This document shows positions 25,326 to 34,714 of a DNA stretch of 64,000 nt, piece after piece. Within the stretch, counting starts at the first letter, position 1, and each line of letters starts with the position of its first letter. The stretch comes from Sphingobacterium puteale. GTDB lineage: Bacteria; Bacteroidota; Bacteroidia; Sphingobacteriales; Sphingobacteriaceae. The stretch is taken from positions 1 through 64,000 of the forward strand of contig NZ_RBWS01000020.1 in NCBI RefSeq assembly GCF_003627955.1, given 5' to 3'. A program made the position numbers and the translations under genes. The notes beneath the pieces were generated by a model. The model did no database searches, was not told the DNA's origin, and was given only the letters and a program-made list of their open reading frames with translations.

Positions 25326-28313
25326 ATGCAAGGTAAAGGGCTGATTAAACTTTTAGTGATAGTGGTGTCATTAGCGTGTCTATACTCCCTATCATTTACT
25401 TGGGTGACCCGCAAGGTGGAGCAGGATGCTGAGAAATTTGCCAAAGGAGATTTGGCAAAAGAGAAGAGCTATCTAGACTCCATGGCAGGTGAAGTAGTGT
25501 ACAATTTAGGTTTTGCGAAATACACCTATCGGGAAGCAAAAGCAAATGAACTGGCTTTAGGATTGGATTTGAAAGGTGGCATGAACGTTACCATGGAGAT
25601 CTCATTGGATGAGTTGATCCGTAATCTGGCCAACAATCCAAAAGATGAGAAATTCAACAAAGCGTTGGAACAAGCGGTAGCAAAAAGCAAAACCAGTCAA
25701 AAAACGGTCGTTGCTTTATTCATGGAAGAGTACAAATCCATTGGAGCTTCTACCCCACTTTCAACATTCTTTTCGACAAAAGACAACGCTTCTTTGATTA
25801 AACCAGGTGATTCTGACTCAAAAGTGGAATCATTCCTTCAAAAAGAAGCCGACAACGCCATTCAAAATTCGTACAAAGTACTACGTACACGTATTGATAA
25901 ATTCGGTGTTGCTTCGCCAAACATCCAGATTCAACAGGGGACAAACCGTATCTTAGTTGAGCTCCCTGGTGTAAAAGACGAAAGCCGTGTCCGTAACCTA
26001 CTTCAAGGTTCGGCTAAATTGGAGTTCTACGAAACTTTCACCAATCAAGAAGTTTATCCGTTATTAGAAAATATTGACCGAACATTAGCAACTACTTTAA
26101 AAGCTGCTCCGACTGCGACCAACAATGTTACTGCTGACACAACGAAAAAGTCTGACGATTTACTATCTAACTTAACCGGTGGTCAAAACGACAGTAAAGC
26201 GAAAAAAGACAGTGCGGCACTTAATCTAGGTCAGAAAAGACCATTGTTTGATTTATTAAAACCTAGTGCTTATTTAAATGAAAACCAACAACCTACATTG
26301 GCCCCAGGTCCAATGGTCGGTATTGCTTCATTGAAAGATACTGCTAAAATAAACGCTTATTTGCAACGTCCAGAAGTAAAATCAATCCTTCCGGGCAACT
26401 TAAAGCTTTTATGGGCTGTAAAACCAGAGCAAAAAACACCAGAGCAACTTTCCTTATATGCCATCAAAGCCGTAGGGGCAGATAATGGTGCTGTATTGAC
26501 AGGTGACGTCATCACTGATGCCAATGCAAACTTTGATGAAAAAAACCAACCTGTTGTTGGTATGCAAATGAACAGCGAAGGTGCACATGCATGGAAAAAA
26601 ATCACGGCAAAAGCTGCTCAAAACAGAGATGCCATTGCAATTGTCCTAGATAATGTAGTTTATTCCGCGCCATCTGTTAATGGTGAAATTCCAAACGGAA
26701 GCTCATCGATCTCTGGATCCTTTACTGTTGAGGATACAAAAGATTTAGCAAACGTATTGAAAGCTGGTCGTCTTCCGACTACAGCCAAAATCGTTGAAGA
26801 AGCAGTTGTCGGTCCTACGTTGGGACAAGCAGCGATTGATGCAGGTATCAACTCAGCGGTAATCGGTATTATCGTTGTGATGATCTTCATGATTGCGTAC
26901 TACAACACTGCAGGTATTGTGGCTAACATTGCTGTGTTGTTGAACGTATTCATTATCATGGGGGTATTAGCCTCACTCAATGCCGTACTGACTTTACCCG
27001 GTATTGCCGGTATCGTATTGACAATGGGTACTGCCGTCGATGCTAACGTACTGATCTATGAACGTATCCGTGAGGAATTGGGCTTAGGAAAATCAGTTCG
27101 TCAGGCGGTTGCTGATGGTTATAAACATGCTTTACCTTCAATCTTAGATTCACAGATTACGACATTCCTAATTGGTATCATCTTATTCTTATTTGGTAGT
27201 GGTCCAATTTTAGGTTTCGCAACTACATTGATGGTGGGTATTATCACATCATTGTTTACAGCAATACTTGTAACACGTGTTATTTTTGAATGGATGCTGG
27301 AAAAAGATATCAAAATTAAAGTATCTTTCCCTTGGTCTGCAAATACCTTGCATAATGCAAACTTCAAATTCGTTCAAAAACGTAAAGTATTCTATGCGAT
27401 CTCTGTTGTAGCAGTATTAATTTCTGCAGCTTCAATTTTCACAAAAGGCTTCAGTTTAGGTGTGGATTTCCAAGGTGGACGCACTTATACTGTTCGTTTC
27501 GATAAACCAGTTGATCCGGAAGCGGTTCGTACCAGTTTGGACGATATTTTCCAAAAAACAACAGAAGTAAAAGTATTTGGTGCATCCAACCAACTTCGTG
27601 TGACGACAACATATCATATTGAAGAAACTTCCGATGCGGCCGATAAAGAAGTATTGGATAAATTAAATCAAGGACTAGCTAAGGTAGATGCCTCCAATAA
27701 ACATGAGATCCTGTCTTCACAAAAAGTAGGACCTAGTATCGCATCAGACATCAAGTCAAGAGCGACCAGTTCAGCAATTTTCTCCATTATCATCGTAGCG
27801 GCTTACATCTTAATCCGTTTCCACAAATGGGAATACTCGGTGGGTGCAGCTATTGCAACCATCCACGATGCGATTATTCTATTGGGCTTATTCTCCATAT
27901 TAGATGGTATTGTGCCATTCTCATTGGACATTGACCAACACTTTGTGGCGGCCATCTTAACGGTAATCGCATACTCGGTAAATGATACCGTGGTTGTATT
28001 TGACCGCTTGAGAGAGTTCGTATCAAAACCTAATGCACATAATGAAGATCTTGGCGAGGTTGTAAATCACGCAATCAACTCTACATTAAGTAGAACAATC
28101 ATTACTTCATTGACGATCATTTTCGTTCTTGCGGTCTTGTTCATCTTTGGTGGTGAAGTTATCCGTGGATTCTCGTTCGCGATCTTGATCGGTGTTATTG
28201 TAGGTACCTATTCTTCCATTATCCTGGCTGCGCCTTCTGTATACGACTTACGTAAAGGAAAGCATCTAGCTGAAGGTAATGCTGCAAAAAAAGCTGAAGT
28301 AGTGAGACCATAA
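25326..28313 (+). CDS. secDF: Protein translocase SecDF fusion
   Basis: A 995-residue fusion of SecD and SecF, membrane partners of SecYEG that use proton motive force to pull exported proteins out on the periplasmic side. One N-terminal membrane segment (about 8-28) is followed by the SecD periplasmic domain, with a phylum-typical low-complexity insert near 265-300. Then comes the SecD membrane block (about 505-665, with GTAVDANVLIYERIREE). SecF begins about residue 690 with GFSLGVDFQGGRTYTVRF and its own membrane block (AYSVNDTVVVFDRLREF). Both conserved Asp/Arg-containing helices are intact. A strong terminator follows. Confidence 0.96.
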   Translation: MQGKGLIKLLVIVVSLACLYSLSFTWVTRKVEQDAEKFAKGDLAKEKSYLDSMAGEVVYNLGFAKYTYREAKANELALGLDLKGGMNVTMEISLDELIRNLANNPKDEKFNKALEQAVAKSKTSQKTVVALFMEEYKSIGASTPLSTFFSTKDNASLIKPGDSDSKVESFLQKEADNAIQNSYKVLRTRIDKFGVASPNIQIQQGTNRILVELPGVKDESRVRNLLQGSAKLEFYETFTNQEVYPLLENIDRTLATTLKAAPTATNNVTADTTKKSDDLLSNLTGGQNDSKAKKDSAALNLGQKRPLFDLLKPSAYLNENQQPTLAPGPMVGIASLKDTAKINAYLQRPEVKSILPGNLKLLWAVKPEQKTPEQLSLYAIKAVGADNGAVLTGDVITDANANFDEKNQPVVGMQMNSEGAHAWKKITAKAAQNRDAIAIVLDNVVYSAPSVNGEIPNGSSSISGSFTVEDTKDLANVLKAGRLPTTAKIVEEAVVGPTLGQAAIDAGINSAVIGIIVVMIFMIAYYNTAGIVANIAVLLNVFIIMGVLASLNAVLTLPGIAGIVLTMGTAVDANVLIYERIREELGLGKSVRQAVADGYKHALPSILDSQITTFLIGIILFLFGSGPILGFATTLMVGIITSLFTAILVTRVIFEWMLEKDIKIKVSFPWSANTLHNANFKFVQKRKVFYAISVVAVLISAASIFTKGFSLGVDFQGGRTYTVRFDKPVDPEAVRTSLDDIFQKTTEVKVFGASNQLRVTTTYHIEETSDAADKEVLDKLNQGLAKVDASNKHEILSSQKVGPSIASDIKSRATSSAIFSIIIVAAYILIRFHKWEYSVGAAIATIHDAIILLGLFSILDGIVPFSLDIDQHFVAAILTVIAYSVNDTVVVFDRLREFVSKPNAHNEDLGEVVNHAINSTLSRTIITSLTIIFVLAVLFIFGGEVIRGFSFAILIGVIVGTYSSIILAAPSVYDLRKGKHLAEGNAAKKAEVVRP

Positions 28314-28336
28314 TAAGCTTTGAAATATCATAAGAG

Positions 28337-28364
28337 GGCGTTCAAAAATTTGAACGCCTTTTTT
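28337..28364 (+). terminator. Terminator of secDF
   Basis: GGCGTTCAAA (28337-28346) pairs with TTTGAACGCC (28349-28358), followed by six T. Confidence 0.9.
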
Positions 28365-28380
28365 ATTGCATTCAGATTAC

Positions 28381-28425
28381 TTGTTGTACTAAATATTTTA
28401 AATATATTTGTCATACTAAATATTT
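28381..28425 (+). promoter_or_regulatory. marR promoter bracketed by direct repeats
   Basis: TTG (28381-28383), 19 bases, then TATATTTG (28403-28410) form a promoter. The 12-mer TACTAAATATTT occurs on both sides of the -7 element, at 28387-28398 and 28414-28425, and each copy contains the palindrome AAATATTT. The second copy would cover the transcription start, and the predicted leader is only about 12 nt. Autorepression by the encoded MarR protein is the simplest reading. Confidence 0.55.
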
Positions 28426-28427
28426 GT

Positions 28428-28862
28428 ATGCTAAACGAAAAATTCGACCGTTATTCCTTCATCCTGGATCAAACCGCCAAGAAGGTAAAACAATTTGCAC
28501 AATCTTCTTTTACGGAAAAGGGATTTGACATTACAGTAGATCAATGGGCTGTCTTAAAGGCGCTATACGAAAACGAACAGCTATCGCAGAAAGAATTGGC
28601 CAAACGATGCGGCAAAGACCAGCCCACGTTGACCCGTATCGTGGATATCCTGCTTAAGAAAGGTCTGGCTGAGCGTTTCATTGATGAGACAGATCGCCGG
28701 AGCCTTTATCTCCATTTGACTGAAGAAGGAAAACTTAAGGTTGCATCCCTATCCCCTATCGTTGCAGAAATCCGGATGAAAGCTTGGGAGAAACTTACGG
28801 AAAAAGATTTCGAGGATTTTACAAGAATATTAAACACGATCTATCACAATTTAAATGCATAA
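28428..28862 (+). CDS. MarR family transcriptional regulator
   Basis: A 144-residue winged-helix repressor. The recognition helix region is LSQKELAKRCGKDQPTLTRIVD and the wing is ERFIDETDRRSLYLHLTEEGK. The frame stays open to 28320 through the secDF terminator, but the ATG at 28428 gives the normal family length and lies just after the promoter repeats. The ferredoxin reductase gene starts 5 bp after its stop and the ferredoxin gene follows, so it likely controls an operon of electron-transfer genes; a small aromatic or redox signal is possible but not shown. Confidence 0.9.
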   Translation: MLNEKFDRYSFILDQTAKKVKQFAQSSFTEKGFDITVDQWAVLKALYENEQLSQKELAKRCGKDQPTLTRIVDILLKKGLAERFIDETDRRSLYLHLTEEGKLKVASLSPIVAEIRMKAWEKLTEKDFEDFTRILNTIYHNLNA

Positions 28863-28867
28863 TAGCT

Positions 28868-29872
28868 ATGATAAATACTGACATCTGTATCATCGGTGCC
28901 GGACCGGTAGGATTGTTTGCTGTATTCGAAGCTGGACTTCTAAAAATGAGGTGCCATTTGATTGACGTTTTACCTCAGGTTGGCGGACAGTTATCCGAAA
29001 TATATCCACACAAACCGATTTATGATATACCTGGCTACCCGAGCATCACCGCACAGGAACTTATTAATAATCAACTTGAGCAGATAAAACCTTTTGCCCC
29101 TAGTTTCACATTAGGCGAGCGTGTCGAACATATCGAACGGCAGGATGATGGTTCCTTTATCCTCTCCACGGGCGATCAAACAAAAGTTCATGCGCAAGTG
29201 ATTGTCATTGCAGGGGGATTGGGCTGCTTTGAACCTCGTAAGCCTGAAATTCAAAACCTGCATCTCTATGAAGGTAACGGTGTGGATTATATGGTAAAAG
29301 ATCCTACAAAATACAAGGACAAACGGATCGTTATTGCCGGTGGAGGTGATTCTGCACTGGATTGGACTTATCATTTGGCTGATATTGCCCAGCAAGTTAC
29401 ACTTATTCACCGGAGCGACTCTTTCCGCGGCGCCCCCGATTCCGCGGAAAAAGTCTTTAAATTGGCACAAGAAGGTAAAATCAATTTACTTTTATCCCAT
29501 AATTTAAGTAATCTACAAGGTAACGGAAGCCTTACGGCTATTGAAACCGTAAGTAAGGAAAAAGAAACAATTGCGGTCGAAGCGGATTATTTTATTCCGT
29601 TATATGGCCTGACACCCAAGCTTGGCCCAATTGCTGACTGGGGGCTAAATATTGATAAAAATGCGATTGAAGTCAATACCTTTGATTACTCGACCAATGT
29701 CGAACGCATCTATGCCATTGGTGATATCAACACTTATCCGGGCAAGCTCAAACTCATCCTATGCGGATACCATGAGGCGGCCTTAATGTGCCAAAGTGCT
29801 TTTAAGTTTGTTTATCCGGATCAAAAATTAACCTTTAAATATACAACCGTTAATGGTATAAATACATTTTAA
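28868..29872 (+). CDS. Ferredoxin-NADP+ reductase, thioredoxin-reductase-like type
   Basis: A 334-residue flavoprotein with the FAD-binding GAGPVG at 10-15 and the NADPH-binding IAGGGDSALDW near 155. It has the thioredoxin-reductase fold but no CxxC redox disulfide, which is the mark of the bacterial FNR group seen in Bacillus YumC and Chlorobium FNR. The ATG at 28868 matches family length; the frame is open further upstream inside marR. The next gene, 2 bp away, encodes a 2Fe-2S ferredoxin, its obvious redox partner. Confidence 0.93.
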   Translation: MINTDICIIGAGPVGLFAVFEAGLLKMRCHLIDVLPQVGGQLSEIYPHKPIYDIPGYPSITAQELINNQLEQIKPFAPSFTLGERVEHIERQDDGSFILSTGDQTKVHAQVIVIAGGLGCFEPRKPEIQNLHLYEGNGVDYMVKDPTKYKDKRIVIAGGGDSALDWTYHLADIAQQVTLIHRSDSFRGAPDSAEKVFKLAQEGKINLLLSHNLSNLQGNGSLTAIETVSKEKETIAVEADYFIPLYGLTPKLGPIADWGLNIDKNAIEVNTFDYSTNVERIYAIGDINTYPGKLKLILCGYHEAALMCQSAFKFVYPDQKLTFKYTTVNGINTF

Positions 29873-29874
29873 CC

Positions 29875-30207
29875 ATGGAAGATAATTTGATCCAAGTAAC
29901 CGTTATCGATCGTGACGGTACAGAAAATACAATAGACGTTCCGACAGATATCAACCTTTCCCTAATGGAAATTCTGAAAGCATCTGAATACGATATACTG
30001 GCCTCCTGCGGCGGCATGGCGCTATGTGCCACATGCCATGTCGAAGTCCTTGAGGGGCTGGATAATCTTCCGGAAGCCAACGATCAGGAATTGGATATGC
30101 TGGACACCTTACCTGATGCAGACGAACAAAGCCGGCTCGCCTGTCAGCTGCACCTCCATCCGAATAACAATGGCATGAAAATCAAGCTGAAAGGTTCGTT
30201 GCAATAA
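29875..30207 (+). CDS. 2Fe-2S ferredoxin, adrenodoxin type
   Basis: A 110-residue ferredoxin. The four cluster ligands are Cys45, Cys51, Cys54 and Cys90, in the spacing C-x5-C-x2-C-x35-C of adrenodoxin-like ferredoxins. The LACQLHLHP C-terminal part fits. Acidic residues around 60-85 give a surface suited to docking with the reductase. It is the last gene of the marR operon, and its stop codon overlaps the first bases of an 18-bp hairpin. Confidence 0.95.
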   Translation: MEDNLIQVTVIDRDGTENTIDVPTDINLSLMEILKASEYDILASCGGMALCATCHVEVLEGLDNLPEANDQELDMLDTLPDADEQSRLACQLHLHPNNNGMKIKLKGSLQ

Positions 30208-30244
30208 CCAAGTCATTGTGTATAAAATACACAATGACTTGGTT
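30206..30244 (+). terminator. Long hairpin ending the marR operon
   Basis: An 18-bp perfect stem, 30206-30223 with 30227-30244 and a 3-base loop, begins inside the ferredoxin stop codon. The first T-run comes only about 10 bases later, so it may stabilise the mRNA end as well as stop transcription. Confidence 0.7.
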
Positions 30245-30459
30245 ATCTGTGCAAGTTTTTTTTATACGCATTTACGGTCCATAAAAGACTTAAAACCAAA
30301 ACACTACAAAATATTTTATTAAAAGAATTGACCTTGTAACGATAAATTTCACAACGTATTGCTATAATAAATAAATATTTTTTAGCTTTTTGGTTCAAAA
30401 TTTAAGATATTTGCAGCTTAATTCGATTGTACGAATTTTTACAACAAACTATTAAAAAT

Positions 30460-31767
30460 ATGCCAAGCAATAGTTCAAATAGAAAATTCCCAAGAGTAAT
30501 CATTATTGGTGCTGGATTTGGAGGAATTGAAGTTGCTAAAAAGCTTAAAAATAAGGAGGTTGAAGTTCTCTTATTAGATAGAAACAACTTTCACACTTTT
30601 CAACCATTAATGTACCAAGTTGCTACGGGTACTCTTTCGGCGGACTCTATCTCCTTCCCTGTTCGTAAAATGTTCAAAAATCAGGATAACTTCCATTTTA
30701 GACTTGCCGACGTCAAAAGCATCGATAACGAGGCTAAAATTGTTAAGACTGATATTGGAGATTTCGACTACGATTATCTGGTTGTCGCCACTGGTGCAAC
30801 GACAAATTTTTTCGGCAATCAGCAGATCACCAAATATGCTTTGCCGATGAAAAATATTCAGGAGGCCCTTAATATTCGGAGCTACGTTCTTCAAAATCTT
30901 GAAGAAGCGGTAATGATCCCTAATCCTGAAGACCGCAAGCCTAACCTGAACTTTGTGATCGTGGGTGGTGGTCCTACCGGAGTAGAGCTTTCTGGTGCTA
31001 TTGCGGAAATTAAGAATAATGTACTGGAAAAAGACTATCCTGAATTGAAGAAATCAGAAATGTCTGTTTACCTGGTGGAAGGTCTACCAAAAGTTTTGGC
31101 CAATCTCTCGGAGAAAGCATCAAAAAATTCGGAGAAATATTTAAAAGATCTTGGTGTTGAAGTACTATTGAACGTACAGGTGACCGGATATGACGGTAAC
31201 TCCATTACTTTCGCCGATGGCAGAAGCATCGAAACAAAAACAGTCATCTGGGGTGCAGGTGTTGCAGGTCAATATCCCGATGGATTCAAAAAGGAAGTTA
31301 TCCAGCGTGGTAACCGTATACAGACAGATGATCAATGTCGTGTTATTGACATGCCGGGGGTTTATGCCATCGGTGACGTATCTGCATTTATTACAGATGA
31401 CCTACCTCGTGGTTTACCGGGTGTTGCTCCAGTAGCACAACAGCAGGGAGGATATGTGGCAAAACACATCCTTCAGACAATGTCCAATCAACCCACGGAA
31501 AAATTCAGCTATTTTGACAAGGGTTCAATGGCCACAGTAGGGCGTAACAAGGCTGTCGTTGACATGGGCAAAATTCACTTCAGCGGCTTCTTCGGATGGA
31601 TGACCTGGATGTTTGTCCACTTGATGTCCATTTATGGATTTAGAAATAAGTTGATCACATTTGTAAATTGGTCGGTGAAGTTTTTCACAAAAAACAGTGG
31701 CGTCCGCTTAATCTTCCATAAGTATAATGAGCCTAAACCGGAAGAGCAAGCTAAAACGATACAATAA
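30460..31767 (+). CDS. Type II NADH dehydrogenase (NDH-2 family)
   Basis: A 435-residue FAD enzyme that passes electrons from NADH to quinone without pumping protons. It has a first dinucleotide motif IIGAGFGG near residue 14, the NDH-2 hallmark FQPLMYQVATG near 50, the NAD-binding VGGGPTGVELSGA near 170, and the quinone/FAD-side GVAPVAQQQG. The C-terminal amphipathic and aromatic segment (FFGWMTWMFVHLMSIYGF) anchors such proteins to the inner face of the membrane. An in-frame TTG at 30427 exists, but the ATG at 30460 fits the family. Monocistronic, with a terminator at 31819. Confidence 0.92.
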   Translation: MPSNSSNRKFPRVIIIGAGFGGIEVAKKLKNKEVEVLLLDRNNFHTFQPLMYQVATGTLSADSISFPVRKMFKNQDNFHFRLADVKSIDNEAKIVKTDIGDFDYDYLVVATGATTNFFGNQQITKYALPMKNIQEALNIRSYVLQNLEEAVMIPNPEDRKPNLNFVIVGGGPTGVELSGAIAEIKNNVLEKDYPELKKSEMSVYLVEGLPKVLANLSEKASKNSEKYLKDLGVEVLLNVQVTGYDGNSITFADGRSIETKTVIWGAGVAGQYPDGFKKEVIQRGNRIQTDDQCRVIDMPGVYAIGDVSAFITDDLPRGLPGVAPVAQQQGGYVAKHILQTMSNQPTEKFSYFDKGSMATVGRNKAVVDMGKIHFSGFFGWMTWMFVHLMSIYGFRNKLITFVNWSVKFFTKNSGVRLIFHKYNEPKPEEQAKTIQ

Positions 31768-31818
31768 AGTCGATCACCAAATCATTATAAAAAGCAGCAT
31801 AACCTTGCTTTTTAATCA

Positions 31819-31863
31819 AAGAAGAATGCCATTATTTTCAATAAGAATAATGGCATTCTTCTT
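31819..31863 (+). terminator. Terminator of the NDH-2 gene
   Basis: An 18-bp stem, 31819-31836 with 31846-31863, and a T-rich 3' side (TTCTTCTTTTCTC). Confidence 0.8.
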
Positions 31864-31866
31864 TTC

Positions 31867-32177
31867 TCTCCACCTCTAAAAACGATCGAAAGCTGATCAA
31901 AAAAAAATTATTCAATAAAAAAATTGACGGCCAATTTCATATAGTTGTCAAAGCTACTATCTAGAGAACATCAGCACTTATTTAGATGGCAAATATTTCA
32001 AAGACACATTTTTAATTCACATTTCGTATTGCATCCAATAAAAAATAAGTTAGCACAAGAAGTAACAATTGTAGATTATATTCGTTAAATTTAGAAACGG
32101 TTTTTTCCAGATAGAATTTACTTGCAGAATATAGTTTTTTTTGATGTATAACCTCAAAAAGATTAATTTTTTTTGTG
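31867..32177. other. Gene-free stretch upstream of mreB
   Basis: About 310 bp of AT-rich DNA without an ORF, RNA gene or repeat that I can support. It presumably holds control sites of the cell-shape operon. Confidence 0.4.
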
Positions 32178-32185
32178 TAGGTTTG
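32178..32185 (+). promoter_or_regulatory. -7 element of the mreB operon
   Basis: TAGGTTTG is an exact -7 match 33 bp before the mreB ATG. A TTTG lies 34 bp upstream (32140-32143), too far for a standard -33 element. Confidence 0.5.
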
Positions 32186-32218
32186 CATATTATTTTAAAA
32201 TAGCTTAAGAATTAGCAA

Positions 32219-33241
32219 ATGGGCTTATTTAATTGGTTTACGCAAGAAGTTGCGATTGACTTGGGTACTGCAAATACCCTAATAATTCATAATGACAAAG
32301 TAGTAGTGGATGAGCCTTCTATTGTTGCATTTGACCGCACCACAAACAAAGTGATTGCCATCGGTCGACAGGCCATGCAAATGGAAGGTAAAACACACGA
32401 CAATATAAAAACGGTACGACCTTTACGTGATGGAGTGATTGCTGATTTTACGGCTGCTGAACATTTGATCAGAGGGATGGTAAAATTGGTCAACAATGGT
32501 AAGAGTTGGTTTTTCCCATCTTTACGCATGGTGGTCTGTATTCCATCGGGTATCACTGAGGTGGAAAAAAGAGCTGTACGTGATTCTGCGGAGATCGCCG
32601 GAGCCAAAGAAGTTTATCTGATCCACGAACCAATGGCTGCTGCTGTAGGTATTGGCATCGACGTGGAAGAACCGATGGGTAACATGATTATAGATATTGG
32701 TGGCGGGACGACAGAAATTGCGGTCATCGCACTATCTGGTATCGTCTGTGATCAATCCATCCGCGTAGCAGGCGACAACTTTGACTCTGACATTGTTCAA
32801 TACATCCGTAGACAACATAATATCATGATCGGTGAACGTACTGCGGAGAAGATTAAGATTGAAGTTGGGGCAGCACTTCCTGAGTTACAGGAGCCACCTG
32901 CAGATTTTGCTGTACAAGGTCGTGACCTCATGACAGGTGTCCCTAAACAGATTACGGTTTCTTATACAGAAATTGCCCATTGTTTGGATAAATCAATTTC
33001 TAAAATCGAAGAAGCCATCTTAAAAGCACTTGAAATTACGCCACCGGAGCTATCTGCCGATATCTATCAAACAGGTATCTACCTGACTGGTGGCGGTGCG
33101 TTATTACGTGGTTTAGATCGTCGTATTCAAGCGAAAACAAAACTTCCAGTACACATTGCCGAAGATCCTCTTCGTGCTGTTGTCAGAGGCACCGGTATTG
33201 CGCTTAAAAATATTGGCCGATTCAAATTCTTGATGCAATAA
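32219..33241 (+). CDS. mreB: Rod shape-determining protein MreB
   Basis: A 340-residue bacterial actin that polymerises along the inner membrane and guides sidewall synthesis. Phosphate 1 motif AIDLGTANTLI (residues 12-22), phosphate 2 motif IIDIGGGTTEIAVI (about 158-171) and the adenosine motif LTGGGALLRGLD are intact, and the length is standard. First gene of the elongasome operon mreBCD-mrdA-rodA. Confidence 0.98.
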   Translation: MGLFNWFTQEVAIDLGTANTLIIHNDKVVVDEPSIVAFDRTTNKVIAIGRQAMQMEGKTHDNIKTVRPLRDGVIADFTAAEHLIRGMVKLVNNGKSWFFPSLRMVVCIPSGITEVEKRAVRDSAEIAGAKEVYLIHEPMAAAVGIGIDVEEPMGNMIIDIGGGTTEIAVIALSGIVCDQSIRVAGDNFDSDIVQYIRRQHNIMIGERTAEKIKIEVGAALPELQEPPADFAVQGRDLMTGVPKQITVSYTEIAHCLDKSISKIEEAILKALEITPPELSADIYQTGIYLTGGGALLRGLDRRIQAKTKLPVHIAEDPLRAVVRGTGIALKNIGRFKFLMQ

Positions 33242-33333
33242 TTAACGTTCGATAATTAACAAGATTTTATTAAAGAGCGATATAATATGCAAAACTATTA
33301 TATCGCTTGCTTATTAAATACCCGCAATAAAAA

Positions 33334-34176
33334 ATGAGAAACCTTTGGTTATTCCTGAGACGATATAATGCATTCTTTTGGTTTATCCTATTTTTTGGAT
33401 TCTCATTATTTATGATTATTACCAACAATTCGTTTCAACGCAATTCTGTGTTAAACTCTTCCAATCATGTAATCGGTAGTCTTTATGCAAAGATAAACTC
33501 CTGGAAAAGCTATTTACATCTAGGGGAGACAAATGATGCATTAGCAAAAGAAAACGCTCAGTTACGGAAAGACCTCCAGGCATATAAATCGACCGACAGT
33601 ATCAAAATTGGCCCTGTGCCGGTTATGGACAGCAGCGAATTCGACCGCTACCAATTTCTAATTGCAAATGTAATCAACAATAGTATCCATCAAAAAGCGA
33701 ATACAATTACCCTGGATAAGGGCAGTAAAGATGGGATAGAAAAAGGAATGGGGGTCATCGCACCCAATGGTGTTGTTGGTATCGTATTAAACGTTTCGCC
33801 GAATTTTTCAACAGTACAGTCCCTTCTACATCCCGATACCCGCATATCAGTAACCTTGGGCCATAGTGAAGTCTTTGGATCTTTAGTTTGGGGCAACAAT
33901 ATAGATTATCGTGCCGCAACAGTGAAGGAAATTCCCAATCATATCAAAGTAAACAAAGGCGATAAAGTCTATACCTCTGGATATTCAGGACACTTTCCCA
34001 AGGGCATTTTTGTAGGGACAGTTATTCAAACGGGTATTTCATCCGGGGATGCGTTCTTGGATCTTCGCATTCTTTTAAGCACCAATTTCTCCAATCTACA
34101 ACATGTATATGTCGTAAAAGATTTATTAAGTAATGAATTAAAAACATTGGAGGAATCGACTAAGGACAATGGCTAG
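33334..34176 (+). CDS. mreC: Rod shape-determining protein MreC
   Basis: A 280-residue single-pass membrane protein. One transmembrane helix (about residues 14-32) is followed by a short coiled coil (about 62-82, TNDALAKENAQLRKDLQ) and the two beta-barrel lobes of the periplasmic MreC domain (GVVGIVLNVSPNFSTVQSLLHPDTRISVTL). It couples MreB to PBP2/RodA. The gap of 92 bp after mreB contains a short inverted repeat (ATATAAT / ATTATAT) but no clear new promoter. mreD overlaps its end by 8 bp. Confidence 0.95.
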   Translation: MRNLWLFLRRYNAFFWFILFFGFSLFMIITNNSFQRNSVLNSSNHVIGSLYAKINSWKSYLHLGETNDALAKENAQLRKDLQAYKSTDSIKIGPVPVMDSSEFDRYQFLIANVINNSIHQKANTITLDKGSKDGIEKGMGVIAPNGVVGIVLNVSPNFSTVQSLLHPDTRISVTLGHSEVFGSLVWGNNIDYRAATVKEIPNHIKVNKGDKVYTSGYSGHFPKGIFVGTVIQTGISSGDAFLDLRILLSTNFSNLQHVYVVKDLLSNELKTLEESTKDNG

Positions 34177-34687
34177 GATTTTAATATTTAACATTATTCG
34201 ATTTATCGTCTTGATTGGAATGCAGGTATTTTTGTTCCAAAATATCGGTTATTACAACTTGGTTGCAGCGTTTCCTTATATTTTGTTTGTCTTCTTGCTA
34301 CCAACGGGAACACCTAATTTTCTGGTGTACCTGATCGCATTTCTAACGGGACTAACGGTAGATTCTTTTTACGATACGCTGGGGGTCAATACTGCCGCAT
34401 GTGTAGCCCTGGCGGCCTTCCGCATTTTCTTTATGAAAATCACGCTTGAAGTGGAGGAACGGGACTCCTTTCTTACCCCAATGTTGGGATTGATGAATGT
34501 GAGATGGTTTTTTTCCTATATCTTTTTCGGTACATTGATTCACCATACTTTCCTGTATCTGCTGGAATCTTTCTCCTTTCAACATATTCAATACACACTG
34601 CTCAGTATTGTTTTAAGTTGTATATTTACAGTAATTATCATGCTATTATTTAGCATATTATTCTACAAAAAGAAAGATCGGTTGTAG
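34169..34687 (+). CDS. mreD: Rod shape-determining protein MreD
   Basis: A 172-residue integral membrane protein with about five to six hydrophobic helices and little else, as usual for MreD. Its ATG overlaps the 3' end of mreC by 8 bp, which points to translational coupling and fixes its identity together with position and size. Confidence 0.92.
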   Translation: MARILIFNIIRFIVLIGMQVFLFQNIGYYNLVAAFPYILFVFLLPTGTPNFLVYLIAFLTGLTVDSFYDTLGVNTAACVALAAFRIFFMKITLEVEERDSFLTPMLGLMNVRWFFSYIFFGTLIHHTFLYLLESFSFQHIQYTLLSIVLSCIFTVIIMLLFSILFYKKKDRL

Positions 34688-34714
34688 TAGATCGATGGAT
34701 AGAAATTTATTTCT

